A stretch of DNA of 64,000 bases from Alcaligenes sp. SORT26 (GCF_017377875.1 NZ_CP070975.1:1798001-1862000), one strand, 5' to 3'. Shown: positions 1 to 9,127, counted from the stretch's first letter. The notes: a model not told the origin generated them from the sequence alone. Numbers and translations: made by a program.

Positions 1-130
1 ATTGCTTCAAGACTCCCAGAATCGGCAAGGGCAGGTACAGCAGGGAAACAACCGACAAAGCGCAGAGAACCATCAGGGCGCGCAAGCGCACACTGACAGC
101 CTGCAGATCATTTGCGGGTACTTTCATCAT
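1..130 (-). CDS. Membrane protein, probably MFS transporter (3' part outside window)
   Basis: Only the first 43 codons are inside the window. They begin with tandem ATG codons at 130 and 127. After about 16 polar residues comes a hydrophobic stretch (ALMVLCALSVVSLLYLPLPILGVL) like the first membrane helix of a major facilitator transporter, with the Y-x-P-x-P-I pattern common near the end of that helix. It lies downstream of the marR-type gene on the same strand but behind a terminator, so it probably has its own promoter in 131-170. The family assignment is inferred from one helix only. Confidence 0.45.
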   Translation of the reverse strand, partial: MMKVPANDLQAVSVRLRALMVLCALSVVSLLYLPLPILGVLKQ

Positions 131-170
131 AAATGTTCCTAGCTGTTATACAGCAAGCTACATATATATT

Positions 171-202
171 AAAAAAAAACGGCAGACAATCAGCCGCCGT
201 TT
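171..202 (-). terminator. Rho-independent terminator after the marR-type gene
   Basis: On the minus strand a stem AAACGGC / GCCGTTT is followed by nine T residues (171-179 read as A on the plus strand). The stem overlaps the stop codon of the regulator at 190-192. It separates the regulator from the edge-truncated transporter gene. Confidence 0.7.
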
Positions 203-705
203 GCTTTGGGCAAGATGCCCTCTTGATTGAGCTTGAGCATCAAACGCATCAGCAAATCTCGTTCTTTTGCGTCGAAATGACTCATTAACTCAGCAACCCA
301 AACGTAATGAGCAGGCAAGGCTTTTCCCAGGACGTCGGCGCCATGCTCTGTCAGACGAACTAACCAGGCACGACGATCTTGAGGATGCTGTTCCCGATCA
401 CAGAGGCCAGCCACTTCCATACGATCAATAATGCGAGTCATCGTCTGTGACGTAACCGAGACACCGTCAGCCAGCGTGCCAATGCTCAAGCCGTCCGGGT
501 TACGTTTCAGCAAAATCAGCACAAAGAACTGCGTCTGCGACAAGCCGGAAGTGCGATCAAGATTGACTTCAAAAGCCGACAACATTTCACTGGTTGCCGA
601 AGCCCAGACAAGCCAAGTCTGCAAACCGTCCACGTCCGGGTTGCTGTACTCGGCGCCCAGCGTCACCAGAGTGTCGTAGCTAGGAAGATCCTTGAGTTCA
701 AACAT
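190..705 (-). CDS. MarR family transcriptional regulator
   Basis: This 171-residue protein has the size and winged-helix pattern of MarR regulators. A helix-turn-helix lies around residues 75-95 (LSIGTLADGVSVTSQTMTRIIDRME) and is followed by the wing with the signature D-R-R-A-W (residues 109-113). MarR proteins usually act as dimeric repressors released by small phenolic or drug-like ligands. The neighbouring membrane protein gene on the same strand (start 130) is a plausible target. A 14-bp palindrome at 747-760 lies upstream of the start and could be the operator. The ligand cannot be told from sequence. Confidence 0.88.
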   Translation of the reverse strand: MFELKDLPSYDTLVTLGAEYSNPDVDGLQTWLVWASATSEMLSAFEVNLDRTSGLSQTQFFVLILLKRNPDGLSIGTLADGVSVTSQTMTRIIDRMEVAGLCDREQHPQDRRAWLVRLTEHGADVLGKALPAHYVWVAELMSHFDAKERDLLMRLMLKLNQEGILPKANGG

Positions 706-746
706 CGCACTGCCATGTAATCATTATGGCTGAAATGTAGCTGACT

Positions 747-760
747 ACCTATTTGTAGGT
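747..760. promoter_or_regulatory. Candidate MarR operator palindrome
   Basis: ACCTATTTGTAGGT: 5-bp arms around a 4-bp centre, 42 bp upstream of the marR-type start codon and in the divergent spacer with the DinB-like gene. Size and place suit an autoregulatory operator. No binding data can be seen. Confidence 0.35.
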
Positions 761-879
761 CAAGAGCTTAAAAAAAACAATAATCTGGCTCAATACTGTT
801 GATCGCAATCACCGCCTTGCTCCATCAACATGTTTGAATAAATAATCTTTCTTACCTCACGAAATCCATAAGAGCCCCC

Positions 880-1404
880 ATGACACCCCAAACAGCAATC
901 CGGATGGCCTCGTATAACAGCCAGATGAACCGTCGTGTTTATGATGCAGCAGCACGTTTATCTTTTGACGAACTGCATCAAAACCGAGGAGCATTTTTTG
1001 GTTCGCTGTTCCAAACCCTGACGCATATTGCAGTGGGTGACACAACCTGGTTGCTTCGTTTCGCCGAGCACCCCGATGCCTTGGTATTGCGGGAAAAAAT
1101 GGCTGCCTTTACCGCACCCAACGCCTTGGATCAAAAGCTTTTCAACACCTTGCCAGAGCTGGAGCAGTATCGCGGTACTTTGGATAGAATTATTGAAGAA
1201 TGGGCCGGGTCACTGACACAGGCACAACTGAACCAAACGCTAAGCTTTACCAATATGGCAGGCAAGAATATGCAGAAAGACTTTGCACTTCTGGTAGCGC
1301 ACTTTTTCAACCACCAGACTCACCACCGCGGCCAGGCCAGCACCCTGCTGTCTCAGTCCGGTGTCGATATTGGGGTGACGGATTTGTTGGCTTTGGTGTC
1401 TTGA
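880..1404 (+). CDS. DinB family protein (four-helix, putative metal-dependent)
   Basis: The 174-residue protein matches the DinB/YfiT four-helix-bundle fold. It has the N-terminal pattern MASYNSQMNRRVYDAA and the three histidines that usually bind a divalent metal: H49 (LTHIAVGD) and the H-x3-H pair H145/H149 (NHQTHHRGQ). Members of this family include thiol-dependent transferases and DNA-damage-inducible proteins of unknown activity, so the reaction is not known. It stands alone on the plus strand, divergent from the MarR regulator and convergent with the TonB receptor. The ATG at 880 fits the family length. Confidence 0.85.
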   Translation: MTPQTAIRMASYNSQMNRRVYDAAARLSFDELHQNRGAFFGSLFQTLTHIAVGDTTWLLRFAEHPDALVLREKMAAFTAPNALDQKLFNTLPELEQYRGTLDRIIEEWAGSLTQAQLNQTLSFTNMAGKNMQKDFALLVAHFFNHQTHHRGQASTLLSQSGVDIGVTDLLALVS

Positions 1405-1418
1405 AAATTAATCGCCAA

Positions 1419-1482
1419 TAAAAATGTAGCCCCTGGGCCTCAAAAAATCGAAAAACCAAAGTTTTGAGGCCCAGGGGCTACA
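1419..1482 (-). terminator. Terminator with perfect 21-bp stem after the TonB receptor gene
   Basis: TGTAGCCCC...TCAAAA at 1425-1445 pairs perfectly over 21 bp with 1462-1482, leaving a 16-nt loop. Read on the minus strand the stem is followed by TTTTT, so it suits termination of the receptor transcript. It lies 62 bp after that gene's stop. The stem is unusually long for a simple terminator. Confidence 0.7.
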
Positions 1483-1543
1483 AATTCAGAAGGGATTGGT
1501 GAGTACGTCAGCTAGACCCTCCCACCCCTTGCATCAGCTCCCC

Positions 1544-3739
1544 TTAATACTGTGCCCGCAAAGACAGCATCACGTTCTGAGGCGCACCGTACCAGCCCTG
1601 GTTATAGAAGCCGATCTGCGAGTAGTACTTTTTATCGAACAGGTTATTCACATTCAGCGTGGCCGAGACGCGTTTGTTGAAGTCATAGCGTGCCATCAGA
1701 TTCACAAGGGCGTAGCTGCCCTGCTCTACCTTATGAACCTGCCGATTTGGACCCGTGGCGTTCTGGTACATGCGGTTCTGCCAATCAATCCCGCCCCCTA
1801 CGGTCAGCCCCTGCCAGTCTCCCGACAAGCGGTACGTGGTGTAGAGCTTGAACAAGGTGCGCGGCTTGCTAGTGTTGATCGGTTTGCCTTGGGCATCCTT
1901 GGCGGTGAAGGTCGTCAAGCTGCTGGCCAGATGCCAGCCCGGCAGCACCTCTCCCCCAACTTCCAGCTCTATCCCTTCCACTTTCGCCCCGGGAACCGGG
2001 CGGTAGGCGGGGGTGTTGGGCGGAGCACCGATCACGTTATTGCCCGTGGACTCGGCCAGATTATCCTGGCGGGTCTGAAACAGGGACAGGGCTCCGTTCA
2101 CACGTCCATCCAGCCAGGCCGCCTTTATACCCAGCTCGTAGCTCTTGCCGGTAATCGGATCCAGAATCTGGCCTTGTTCATTACGAGCGTTTTGTGGCTT
2201 GAAGATTTCTGTGTAGCTGGCGTAGGCCGTATAGGTATCGTTGAAGTCGTAAATCAGCCCGGCGTAGGGAACAAACTGATCCTTGTGGCGATACTGACGC
2301 TTGGCCCCAAAGTAGGTCTGATCGGTTTCCCAGTTACTGATGCGTCCACCCACCATCAAACGCAGATTGTCCATCAAGGCAAAGCGGCCTACCGCATACG
2401 CACCAGACTGCTTGCTGACCAAATCGTCTGCCTGACTGGGGTCGCTAGACCAGTTCGGCTCGGGTACACGGCCCGGCTCGTAGAAACTCCCTGCATTCGG
2501 CACAGGAGCCAGGGCCCGATATTGCGGGAAATCGACACGATCTTCGGAACGCATCCAGCCCAAGGAAAACTCATGTTCACGACCAAACAATTCAAACGGG
2601 CCTGACAAGGATGCGTTAAAGGCTTTACGACGCACATCCCCCTTGTAATACGAGAAAGAGTTCGATGTACCCAGGCCAGTTTCACGGTCGGGATAGCCGC
2701 CCCGGAAGATTTGTTTCATGGACGCGTCCGTTACCGACTGGTTATAGGTGACGCGCAGCTTCAAATCGTTGGTGAACTGATGGCTTAAATCGATAAAGCC
2801 CGTAGTGGTGTCGTTTTCAACACGCGCCCATTTGGCATTATTGGAAACCGAGCGATCAAAATCCGTACGGCTGCCATCGCTATAGAACAAGGGAAAGCCA
2901 CTGCCAAAGCCGTTATTGGAACTGGATTGGTAAGCGACCCCGCCTGTCAGTTCCATGCCTGGCATCAGGTCTGCGGTGATGACGCCGTACAAGGTACGCG
3001 TCTTGGTATCTTGCAGATCGGTATAGCTGTCGGCCTTGCCATAAGCACCGACCAAGCGCCCGCGGACACGACCATCCTTGGTGATAGGGGTAGAAATATC
3101 AGCATAGCCGCGAGCAAAGTTCCAGCTACCTACATTCACTCCGGCAGAGGCGGCAAAGTCACGCAAAGGACGTTTACGCACATAATTAACGGCTGCTGAC
3201 GGACTACCGGCACCGGTCATCAAACCCGTAGCACCACGCACTACTTCAACCCGATCAAAAACGGCCAGATCCAGATTGCTTTCCCCAAAGGCCCAAGGTG
3301 ACAACACGGGCTGAGTCCAGCCATCAAACTGGTAGTTATCAACACCAAAACCTCGAGCCGAAAAGGAATAGCGATTGGTATCGCTACGCGTAACCGACAT
3401 ACCGGGCGCGCTTTGCAAGGCGTCTGCCGTTGTTTGCATACCCCGGTCATCCATCATCTGACGGGTGACCACGCTAACGGATTGTGGAGTTTCCTTGATG
3501 GACAGGGAGAGCCCCGTCGCTGTGCTCATGGCCTTGGTGGTGTACGAAGGATCGGTTTCCGTCACACCGGGATCACGATTGCTCTTGATGGTGATGACAG
3601 ACAGTTCTGCAGGAACATCCGCCGCTTTATCCTGCGCCCAGACCGGGCTGCCAGCGGCTGCCAACAACATGGCCGAGCGAGTTAAGGGAGTCAGCAGGCG
3701 CAGCCTTGCACGAGCAGAACAGGTAGAAACAGCAAGCAT
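1544..3739 (-). CDS. TonB-dependent siderophore receptor
   Basis: This 731-residue outer-membrane receptor has an N-terminal signal sequence ending near A-W-A-Q (about residue 36). The plug domain follows (about 60-180, with the conserved run VVTRQMMDDRG, residues about 90-100, and DRVEVVRGATGLM). A 22-strand barrel ends in the typical C-terminal aromatic signature LSLRAQY. There is no extra N-terminal signalling domain, so it is not a transducer of the FpvA/FecA kind. Such receptors import ferric siderophores with energy from TonB. A Fur-like box lies just upstream (3766-3784). An MFS gene, an AraC regulator and an esterase follow in the same neighbourhood. The substrate is not shown; the nearby esterase points to an ester-containing siderophore. 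Confidence 0.92.
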   Translation of the reverse strand: MLAVSTCSARARLRLLTPLTRSAMLLAAAGSPVWAQDKAADVPAELSVITIKSNRDPGVTETDPSYTTKAMSTATGLSLSIKETPQSVSVVTRQMMDDRGMQTTADALQSAPGMSVTRSDTNRYSFSARGFGVDNYQFDGWTQPVLSPWAFGESNLDLAVFDRVEVVRGATGLMTGAGSPSAAVNYVRKRPLRDFAASAGVNVGSWNFARGYADISTPITKDGRVRGRLVGAYGKADSYTDLQDTKTRTLYGVITADLMPGMELTGGVAYQSSSNNGFGSGFPLFYSDGSRTDFDRSVSNNAKWARVENDTTTGFIDLSHQFTNDLKLRVTYNQSVTDASMKQIFRGGYPDRETGLGTSNSFSYYKGDVRRKAFNASLSGPFELFGREHEFSLGWMRSEDRVDFPQYRALAPVPNAGSFYEPGRVPEPNWSSDPSQADDLVSKQSGAYAVGRFALMDNLRLMVGGRISNWETDQTYFGAKRQYRHKDQFVPYAGLIYDFNDTYTAYASYTEIFKPQNARNEQGQILDPITGKSYELGIKAAWLDGRVNGALSLFQTRQDNLAESTGNNVIGAPPNTPAYRPVPGAKVEGIELEVGGEVLPGWHLASSLTTFTAKDAQGKPINTSKPRTLFKLYTTYRLSGDWQGLTVGGGIDWQNRMYQNATGPNRQVHKVEQGSYALVNLMARYDFNKRVSATLNVNNLFDKKYYSQIGFYNQGWYGAPQNVMLSLRAQY

Positions 3740-3765
3740 GGAAGTGGATCTCAGGACAGGTTTTA

Positions 3766-3784
3766 GATGCGAACAATTATCATC
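3766..3784. promoter_or_regulatory. Fur-like box upstream of the TonB receptor
   Basis: GATGCGAACAATTATCATC matches 12 of 19 positions of the Fur consensus GATAATGATAATCATTATC by eye, including all but one of the last six. It sits 27 bp upstream of the receptor start, where Fur bound to iron would block transcription. Confidence 0.55.
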
Positions 3785-3855
3785 TACCGTATTTACCGAA
3801 GCGTATCCCTAAACGCAGAAACCCTATTCCAAATATCAGTCCTGTCGCTTTCTTC

Positions 3856-5064
3856 CTATGCTGGGCGTCGATCAGCGCCTTGTTGCAGCCAAAACCAGCT
3901 AATTGCACTAAGCACTACGCAGATCAGCATGGCAGCAGACATGCGCAAGGGCTGCCCATAAACCCACGGCACCAGCCAGCCACTGACAACAGAAAACGTG
4001 CTCATCTGGCAAAAACTCAATAAGGACGCCGCCAACCCGGCCCGGCTTGGCACTTGAGCCAGGATGCGCATCGTCACCACCGGCATCAGCATGGCCAGAC
4101 CGGCGGTGAAGAAAGCAGGCAGCAGCACTGCCCAAGGCAAGGCGGGGTGCGCAGCACTGGCCAGATACCAGGTATAAGCAGTGCAACTGCTCAGCATCAG
4201 GCCATAGGCTCGACGAATAATCTTGATACCCCCCCAATGCCGCACAAGATGGGCAGACGCCAAGGCTCCCAGCATGGCCCCAATCACCAAGGGCACAAAC
4301 AGCACGGCAAAGGCGGTTTCGGGAAGATTCAAGGTACGGGAAATGAAATCCGGAGCGGCACCAATCAAAAAAGCCTGAGCTCCGACCAGCAGACTTAAAG
4401 CCAGGCTCATGCCCATGAAGGAAACATCACCCAGCAATTGCGCAATATCGCTACGTAATTGACGCCAGGCCAAGGGCTGACGCTTGCTGCTGGGCAAGGT
4501 TTCAGGCAAGCAACGCATGCACAAATAGCAAGCCGCCGCTGCCAGAACGGCCAGCATCCAGAACACGGAGCGCCAGCCCACATGCGCAATCAACTGGCCG
4601 CCCACAATCGGGGCCAGAGCGGGCGACACATTAAAGACCACAACGATATAAGACAAGGTACGTTGCGCCTGTTCGCCTTGATAGCAATCCCGCACCATGG
4701 CCTGACCGATCACCAAACCCGCTCCGGCCGACAAGCCTTGCAGTACCCGAGCCGCCAGGAGCCAATCCATGCTGGGTGCCAAAGCCGCCATCACCGAGCC
4801 GGTGATATACACCAGCAAGGACGCCAGAATCACAGGCTTGCGGCCCCAGGCATCAGACAGGGTGCCATGCAGCAGCAACATGGCCGCATAGGCAGACATA
4901 TACACACCCAGGGTCTGCTGCACGCTTTCTGGCGGCACCTGAAACTCGCGCTCCAGAGCGCTGAAAGCAGGTAAATAGGCGTCAATCGTGGCAGGTGCAA
5001 CGCAGGCCAGCAGGCCCAGAATCAGCACCATCAAGGGATACGGGGGAAGCGAAGAAGGCAACAC
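3856..5064 (-). CDS. MFS transporter, Bcr/CflA type
   Basis: The 402-residue protein has about 12 hydrophobic segments. It carries the Bcr/CflA signs: A-T-I-D-A-Y-L-P-A-F in helix 1, G-x-L-S-D-x-W-G-R-K-P (motif A) in the first cytoplasmic loop, and a strong R-V-L-Q-G-L-S-A-G helix-4 motif. These proton-driven exporters remove drugs or metabolites; in some Alcaligenaceae a relative exports a siderophore. It lies between the AraC regulator and the TonB receptor on the same strand, which suggests a role in siderophore export or removal of breakdown products. Translation appears to start at a GTG (5064); an ATG 11 codons downstream is the alternative. Confidence 0.85.
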   Translation of the reverse strand: MLPSSLPPYPLMVLILGLLACVAPATIDAYLPAFSALEREFQVPPESVQQTLGVYMSAYAAMLLLHGTLSDAWGRKPVILASLLVYITGSVMAALAPSMDWLLAARVLQGLSAGAGLVIGQAMVRDCYQGEQAQRTLSYIVVVFNVSPALAPIVGGQLIAHVGWRSVFWMLAVLAAAACYLCMRCLPETLPSSKRQPLAWRQLRSDIAQLLGDVSFMGMSLALSLLVGAQAFLIGAAPDFISRTLNLPETAFAVLFVPLVIGAMLGALASAHLVRHWGGIKIIRRAYGLMLSSCTAYTWYLASAAHPALPWAVLLPAFFTAGLAMLMPVVTMRILAQVPSRAGLAASLLSFCQMSTFSVVSGWLVPWVYGQPLRMSAAMLICVVLSAISWFWLQQGADRRPA

Positions 5065-5197
5065 AGCTCGGTCTGAAACAAGAAAAAACGCCCCATAAAG
5101 GGGAGGTCTCTTTCAGGATGGACGAGGCAAGCCGGACTGGGTAATGGCAAATGCCTAAAGAGCTTTGAACAATGACAGAGCTGGCCGCCCCGCCGCT

Positions 5198-6142
5198 TCA
5201 ATTCAGTTCGCTGGGCGAAATCCCGTAGCGTTCACGAAAGGCCGTCGCAAAGTTGGTGGCGTGGCGATAGCCCACAAAGTGAGCCGCCTGCTGCACGCTC
5301 CAGCCTTGCGCCAGATAATCACGCGCCAGTTCCAGACGACGCTCCCGCAGCCAGCCAAAAACCGAGCATTGATACATGGCCTGGAACTTCACCCGCAAGG
5401 TGCTGGGACTCATGCAGGCCAGCTTGGCCAGATCCGCCAAGGTATGGTCTTCCCCCGGTGCGTTATACAAACGCTCCCGCACCCGTTCCAGCAATTGTCG
5501 ATCACGGGCCATCGCCGGTGATTCTTTGACCGGCTTTTGCGTCAGTCCATCCAGAGCATGCGCCAGCACTTGCAGGCTGACGCCTTCCAGCAGCAAATCG
5601 TGCGTGGCTCCCTGCCAGGGGCTGTCGATCAAATGCTCCAGGGTATTGAGCAAATGCGGCGGCACCGTCCATTGCTGCATGCGCAGCCCGGAAGGCCCCA
5701 TCAGTTTGGACAAGGTCTCGGCCAGCCGCGAGTCCCCCACACCTTCAGGAGAACTCAAAGAGATATTGATGCTGCGCAGTCGCTGCCCCGCCGGGTGAAT
5801 GCCCGTCATGCTCACAGCGTCGCTGTGCGCGATGCTGATGCCGCTTTGCGCCACCAGACTTAGTGAGGCCTGGCTGGCAAGCTGTGTCTGCGCTCGGCCT
5901 TGCAGCATCACAATGGCGGAGAAATGCGGGGCGCTGATAGAACTGGACTCGTAATGATGGTGCGTCACGATATCCGAGAGCACCAGCTTGATACCGGGCC
6001 GGACCTCATGCTCCTGCACGCGCCCTTGCGCAATGCAAAGTTCTTCCCTGCCCCGATCCGGACCTGCGTAATGCGGCAAACGATAGCGAAAACCCGCCTG
6101 ACTACCGAGTCGGTCAAAGTCCGATACCGTGAATCTGATCAT
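5198..6142 (-). CDS. AraC family regulator, PchR/AlcR-like
   Basis: The 314-residue protein ends in a double helix-turn-helix of the AraC type (about residues 215-314, closing with G-Y-R-H-A-T-N-F-A-T-A-F-R-E-R-Y-G-I-S-P). The N-terminal 200 residues would be the ligand-sensing part. Proteins of this layout next to TonB receptors (PchR, AlcR, BfeR families) sense an internalised ferric siderophore and activate its uptake genes. The gene lies upstream of the exporter and receptor on the same strand and diverges from the esterase. A Fur-like box is present 92 bp before its start. Confidence 0.85.
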   Translation of the reverse strand: MIRFTVSDFDRLGSQAGFRYRLPHYAGPDRGREELCIAQGRVQEHEVRPGIKLVLSDIVTHHHYESSSISAPHFSAIVMLQGRAQTQLASQASLSLVAQSGISIAHSDAVSMTGIHPAGQRLRSINISLSSPEGVGDSRLAETLSKLMGPSGLRMQQWTVPPHLLNTLEHLIDSPWQGATHDLLLEGVSLQVLAHALDGLTQKPVKESPAMARDRQLLERVRERLYNAPGEDHTLADLAKLACMSPSTLRVKFQAMYQCSVFGWLRERRLELARDYLAQGWSVQQAAHFVGYRHATNFATAFRERYGISPSELN

Positions 6143-6233
6143 AGGAATGTAGAAAAGAAACTGCGTCTGCCGAAGCTATCAAGACTCAAGGCATTCAAGC
6201 GGATGAAGACAGCAAGGCCAAAACAAGCCAAGT

Positions 6234-6252
6234 GAGAATAACATACGTTCTC
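6234..6252. promoter_or_regulatory. Fur-like box in the AraC/esterase divergent spacer
   Basis: GAGAATAACATACGTTCTC is a 19-bp inverted repeat (GAGAA...TTCTC). It matches 12 of 19 positions of the classical Fur consensus. It lies between the divergent AraC regulator and the esterase, so it could set iron control on either or both. Confidence 0.5.
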
Positions 6253-6301
6253 AATTATAAGGCGACTTTCAAGCTGCCCCTGTTTACCCCAACAGTTCTC
6301 G

Positions 6302-6356
6302 AATACCCGGCAATAAGCACCCTCATCATATAGATACGATTTGTTGTCCGGGTATT
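6302..6356. promoter_or_regulatory. Widely spaced inverted repeat upstream of the esterase
   Basis: AATACCCGG (6302-6310) and its exact complement CCGGGTATT (6348-6356) are 46 bp apart centre to centre, about 4 to 5 helical turns. They lie between the AraC regulator and the esterase. A paired regulator site, perhaps for the AraC protein, is plausible; the function is not shown. Confidence 0.35.
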
Positions 6357-6426
6357 TGTTTGCCCAGTCGCAAGCAGCCCTATAATCAAGAATGATTCCT
6401 GTTTAGCCTTCTGTGATCTGACCTTG

Positions 6427-7332
6427 ATGAAAACTTCCCTGCCCCGCTTTCTGCTCAGTGCTGCCACGCTCTGCCTGGCTTTCACACTTCCCGCTCAAGC
6501 TCAACAAAGCCAACGCCCCTGGAACGAAACAGCGGGCCCGACCATCGTGGACCAGCAACAAAGCCTTTACCGCTTTGAAACCTTGATCATGGCCTCGGAA
6601 GACGGCAAGCGTCATTACAAAGTACAGATAGGTACGCCGAACCGGCCTGCGCCCGCACGCGGCCATCCGGTGATTTACATGGTGGATGGCAATGCCGCCA
6701 TGGCCAGTATTAACGTGGACGACCTGAAAGCCATCAGTACCCTGTCTGCCCCGGTATTGGTGGCGATTGGCTACGACACGGAAGCCCGTCACGATGTGAT
6801 TGCCCGCTCCTTCGACTACACGCCTCCCGTTACGGAAAACGGCGTCAGCAAGCCTGTAGAAGTACGGGGTCGTCTAGGAGGTGGTGCAGATATTTTTCTG
6901 GACTATATAGAAACGCACATCAAGCCCGCCGTGGAAGAACGTGAGCCTATTGATCGCTCCCGCCAAACGCTGTGGGGTCACTCGTACGGCGGTCTGTTCA
7001 CCTTGCATACTCTCCTCACCCACCCGGACCTGTACCAGCGCTACGTCGCGGGCGATCCTTCCTTGTGGTGGCACGACGGCATTCTGGTCAAGACAGCTCA
7101 GGCTTTTGATACGACACGGGCAAAAGACAAGCAAATCGCCATCATGGTGGGTGGACAACGTCGCAATACGTCCATGAGCAATGCAGCGGCTCAATGGTCC
7201 ACGCAGGATTTGGCCAAGCATTTGCAGGATGCGGGGCTGAATGTCAGCTACGAAAACTTTAGCGAACTAAACCATGGCCAGATGCTGGCCGCGTCCTTGA
7301 AACCGGCGTTACGCATCGCTGCCCAGCCGTGA
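6427..7332 (+). CDS. Secreted alpha/beta-hydrolase, IroE/Fes-like siderophore esterase
   Basis: The 301-residue protein starts with a signal peptide (hydrophobic core LLSAATLCLAF, cleavage near A-Q-A-Q, residue 26), so it should act in the periplasm. The esterase D-like fold shows a nucleophile elbow G-H-S-Y-G-G with S186 and a late histidine H283 in ELNHGQM. IroE/BesA-type esterases cut ester-bonded siderophores once they have crossed the outer membrane. The position opposite a TonB receptor/AraC module supports that. The ATG at 6427 is preceded in frame by a TTG at 6424; no strong ribosome site is visible for either. Confidence 0.82.
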   Translation: MKTSLPRFLLSAATLCLAFTLPAQAQQSQRPWNETAGPTIVDQQQSLYRFETLIMASEDGKRHYKVQIGTPNRPAPARGHPVIYMVDGNAAMASINVDDLKAISTLSAPVLVAIGYDTEARHDVIARSFDYTPPVTENGVSKPVEVRGRLGGGADIFLDYIETHIKPAVEEREPIDRSRQTLWGHSYGGLFTLHTLLTHPDLYQRYVAGDPSLWWHDGILVKTAQAFDTTRAKDKQIAIMVGGQRRNTSMSNAAAQWSTQDLAKHLQDAGLNVSYENFSELNHGQMLAASLKPALRIAAQP

Positions 7333-7375
7333 TGCCCGTAAGGCATCACCACTGAACAGAATCAGCGCTCTTTTC

Positions 7376-9127
7376 TCAAGGGCGCTGTCCCACCCCCACA
7401 AAGCCGCCATCGGGCAACTTCAACACATTGAAAGGTGCGGGTTCAATCACCGCCCCCTTGGCGTAAATGCCATCAATAACGGCGCCCATATTGTCCAGAG
7501 ACAAACCGGGCGTAAAAGCAGTCGCTTTCTCCCACTCACCCTCAGCCGTCTGCACAAACACAGAGCCAATATTCATGGGGTTATTAACCGACAGAACAAT
7601 CGCTTCCTCTCCTGCTTCGCCTGGCAACAAATCCGCAAAAACCAGCAAGCAACCAGCGTGCTCAGCGGGTGTCCGGGTCTCGCAAGCCTTGGCCAAATAG
7701 GCGATATCCCAGTCTGGATAGGTTTCGATAAAAGACTGACGCAAAGGATGATCTGCCGGAGAACTGGGTAAAGAGCTCATCAACATCTGCCGCGCCTTGT
7801 CCTCACCGATGTTCCAGACCTCCAGCTCCTGGCCAGGGTCAACAGCCTCCTCCGTTTCCTGAGACTTGTCGACCAACATGTCCCGCTCCACCAGATGGCG
7901 CACCGCCTCCTGCCCTGGCTTGCCCCAGTACATTCTCATCTCTGTGTCCGGAAAATCATCCGGCGCGAGAGTACCGGCTTCCAGCCGTGCCACCTGGGAG
8001 TCTACGGACACCGCCTCGGGAGACCAGATCCGGGTCAACCAGACGACCGCCAGAACAATCAACACCAAGGCCATGCCAATATTGGAACGGCGTACTCTTG
8101 CCATCCAGTTCCTGGCGTGGCAGGCCGCCCAGAAGTAGCTCAAACCATAGCCAGCCGCCACCAAAGCAGCTGTCATTGCCAAGACACGAATCGGGGTCCA
8201 GCCATATTGATCAACCCGTGCCCAGATTGCCCACACAGCGACGGCCGCCAACACAGGCATCACAAAACCCAGCAAGCGGGCCGAAGCACGCAGCAATGGC
8301 GTTGGACTGGCATTCACATCGTCATCCGCCACCACCGAAGACACCAGAGTCGACGCGCCCAATACAGCCGCCACACACAATGCCGACAGTGGCAAACCTT
8401 CACCGGTACGCCAGGGCAAAGCCACAATGAACACCACCATCACCACCAGCAAGAAGGGGGTCAGCAAACGCAGCAACTTCAGCAACAATATTGGTGACAA
8501 ATAGCCACCCTCCGAGTCCGAGGCAACCGCCAGACCTGCCCCCACCAAAGCACCAGACACCACCGCCGCAACGGTAGGCTCCAGCAGCACATCCTCCAAA
8601 AGCGTAATACCGACAAAACTGAGCAGAAGATGGCAAGCCATCAACACGCCCCAGGCCAGGCCGCAGAAGAACAGCGCCACCGCCCAGGAGCACACCATGG
8701 ACCAGCTCACATCAAATAGACGTTGATAGTTATTCCAGTCCTGACGCCGCTCCACGACAAGCGCTAAAAACGGCAAGGTAATGGTCGACAACAAGCCTAT
8801 GGCCACCCACATCTGCGGTGCGCGCCAAAAGAGCTCAACCTCCGCATACCCACCTTGCCCTTCCAGAATCAGCACAGCGCTAACGACGCCCAGTCCCAGA
8901 GACGCCAGCAAGGCTTTGAGCGCAGACACATGCATCAGCAAGGAAAAGGACGCCACCCCAAAAATTCCCACTGCCAACAGCAAGGACACCCAAATATGCT
9001 CGCGGGACGCAGGCGTCATCATCAAATTGCTGAAGGCCGCCCATTCAAGCAGGCCCAGCAAGGCCCCGGCCAGACACAAGGTCAGCGTCCGCCGGTTTTG
9101 TAAGGAAGAAAATGAGATCGCAATCAT
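7376..9127 (-). CDS. DUF4153 integral membrane protein
   Basis: The 583-residue protein has about a dozen hydrophobic helices in its first 370 residues, with the R-R-Q-D-W-N-N-Y-Q-R-L-F-D region typical of DUF4153 proteins. A soluble C-terminal part of about 200 residues follows and ends with a domain rich in acidic residues. The function of the family is unknown. It is a single gene, convergent with the esterase. A short hairpin GATGCC/GGCATC at 7331-7347 lies at the junction. Confidence 0.75.
   Translation of the reverse strand: MIAISFSSLQNRRTLTLCLAGALLGLLEWAAFSNLMMTPASREHIWVSLLLAVGIFGVASFSLLMHVSALKALLASLGLGVVSAVLILEGQGGYAEVELFWRAPQMWVAIGLLSTITLPFLALVVERRQDWNNYQRLFDVSWSMVCSWAVALFFCGLAWGVLMACHLLLSFVGITLLEDVLLEPTVAAVVSGALVGAGLAVASDSEGGYLSPILLLKLLRLLTPFLLVVMVVFIVALPWRTGEGLPLSALCVAAVLGASTLVSSVVADDDVNASPTPLLRASARLLGFVMPVLAAVAVWAIWARVDQYGWTPIRVLAMTAALVAAGYGLSYFWAACHARNWMARVRRSNIGMALVLIVLAVVWLTRIWSPEAVSVDSQVARLEAGTLAPDDFPDTEMRMYWGKPGQEAVRHLVERDMLVDKSQETEEAVDPGQELEVWNIGEDKARQMLMSSLPSSPADHPLRQSFIETYPDWDIAYLAKACETRTPAEHAGCLLVFADLLPGEAGEEAIVLSVNNPMNIGSVFVQTAEGEWEKATAFTPGLSLDNMGAVIDGIYAKGAVIEPAPFNVLKLPDGGFVGVGQRP

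Noticed and set aside
1496-2605. 369-residue plus-strand frame inside the TonB receptor gene
   Set aside because: Antisense shadow of a clear receptor gene; long open antisense frames are common in GC-rich coding DNA.
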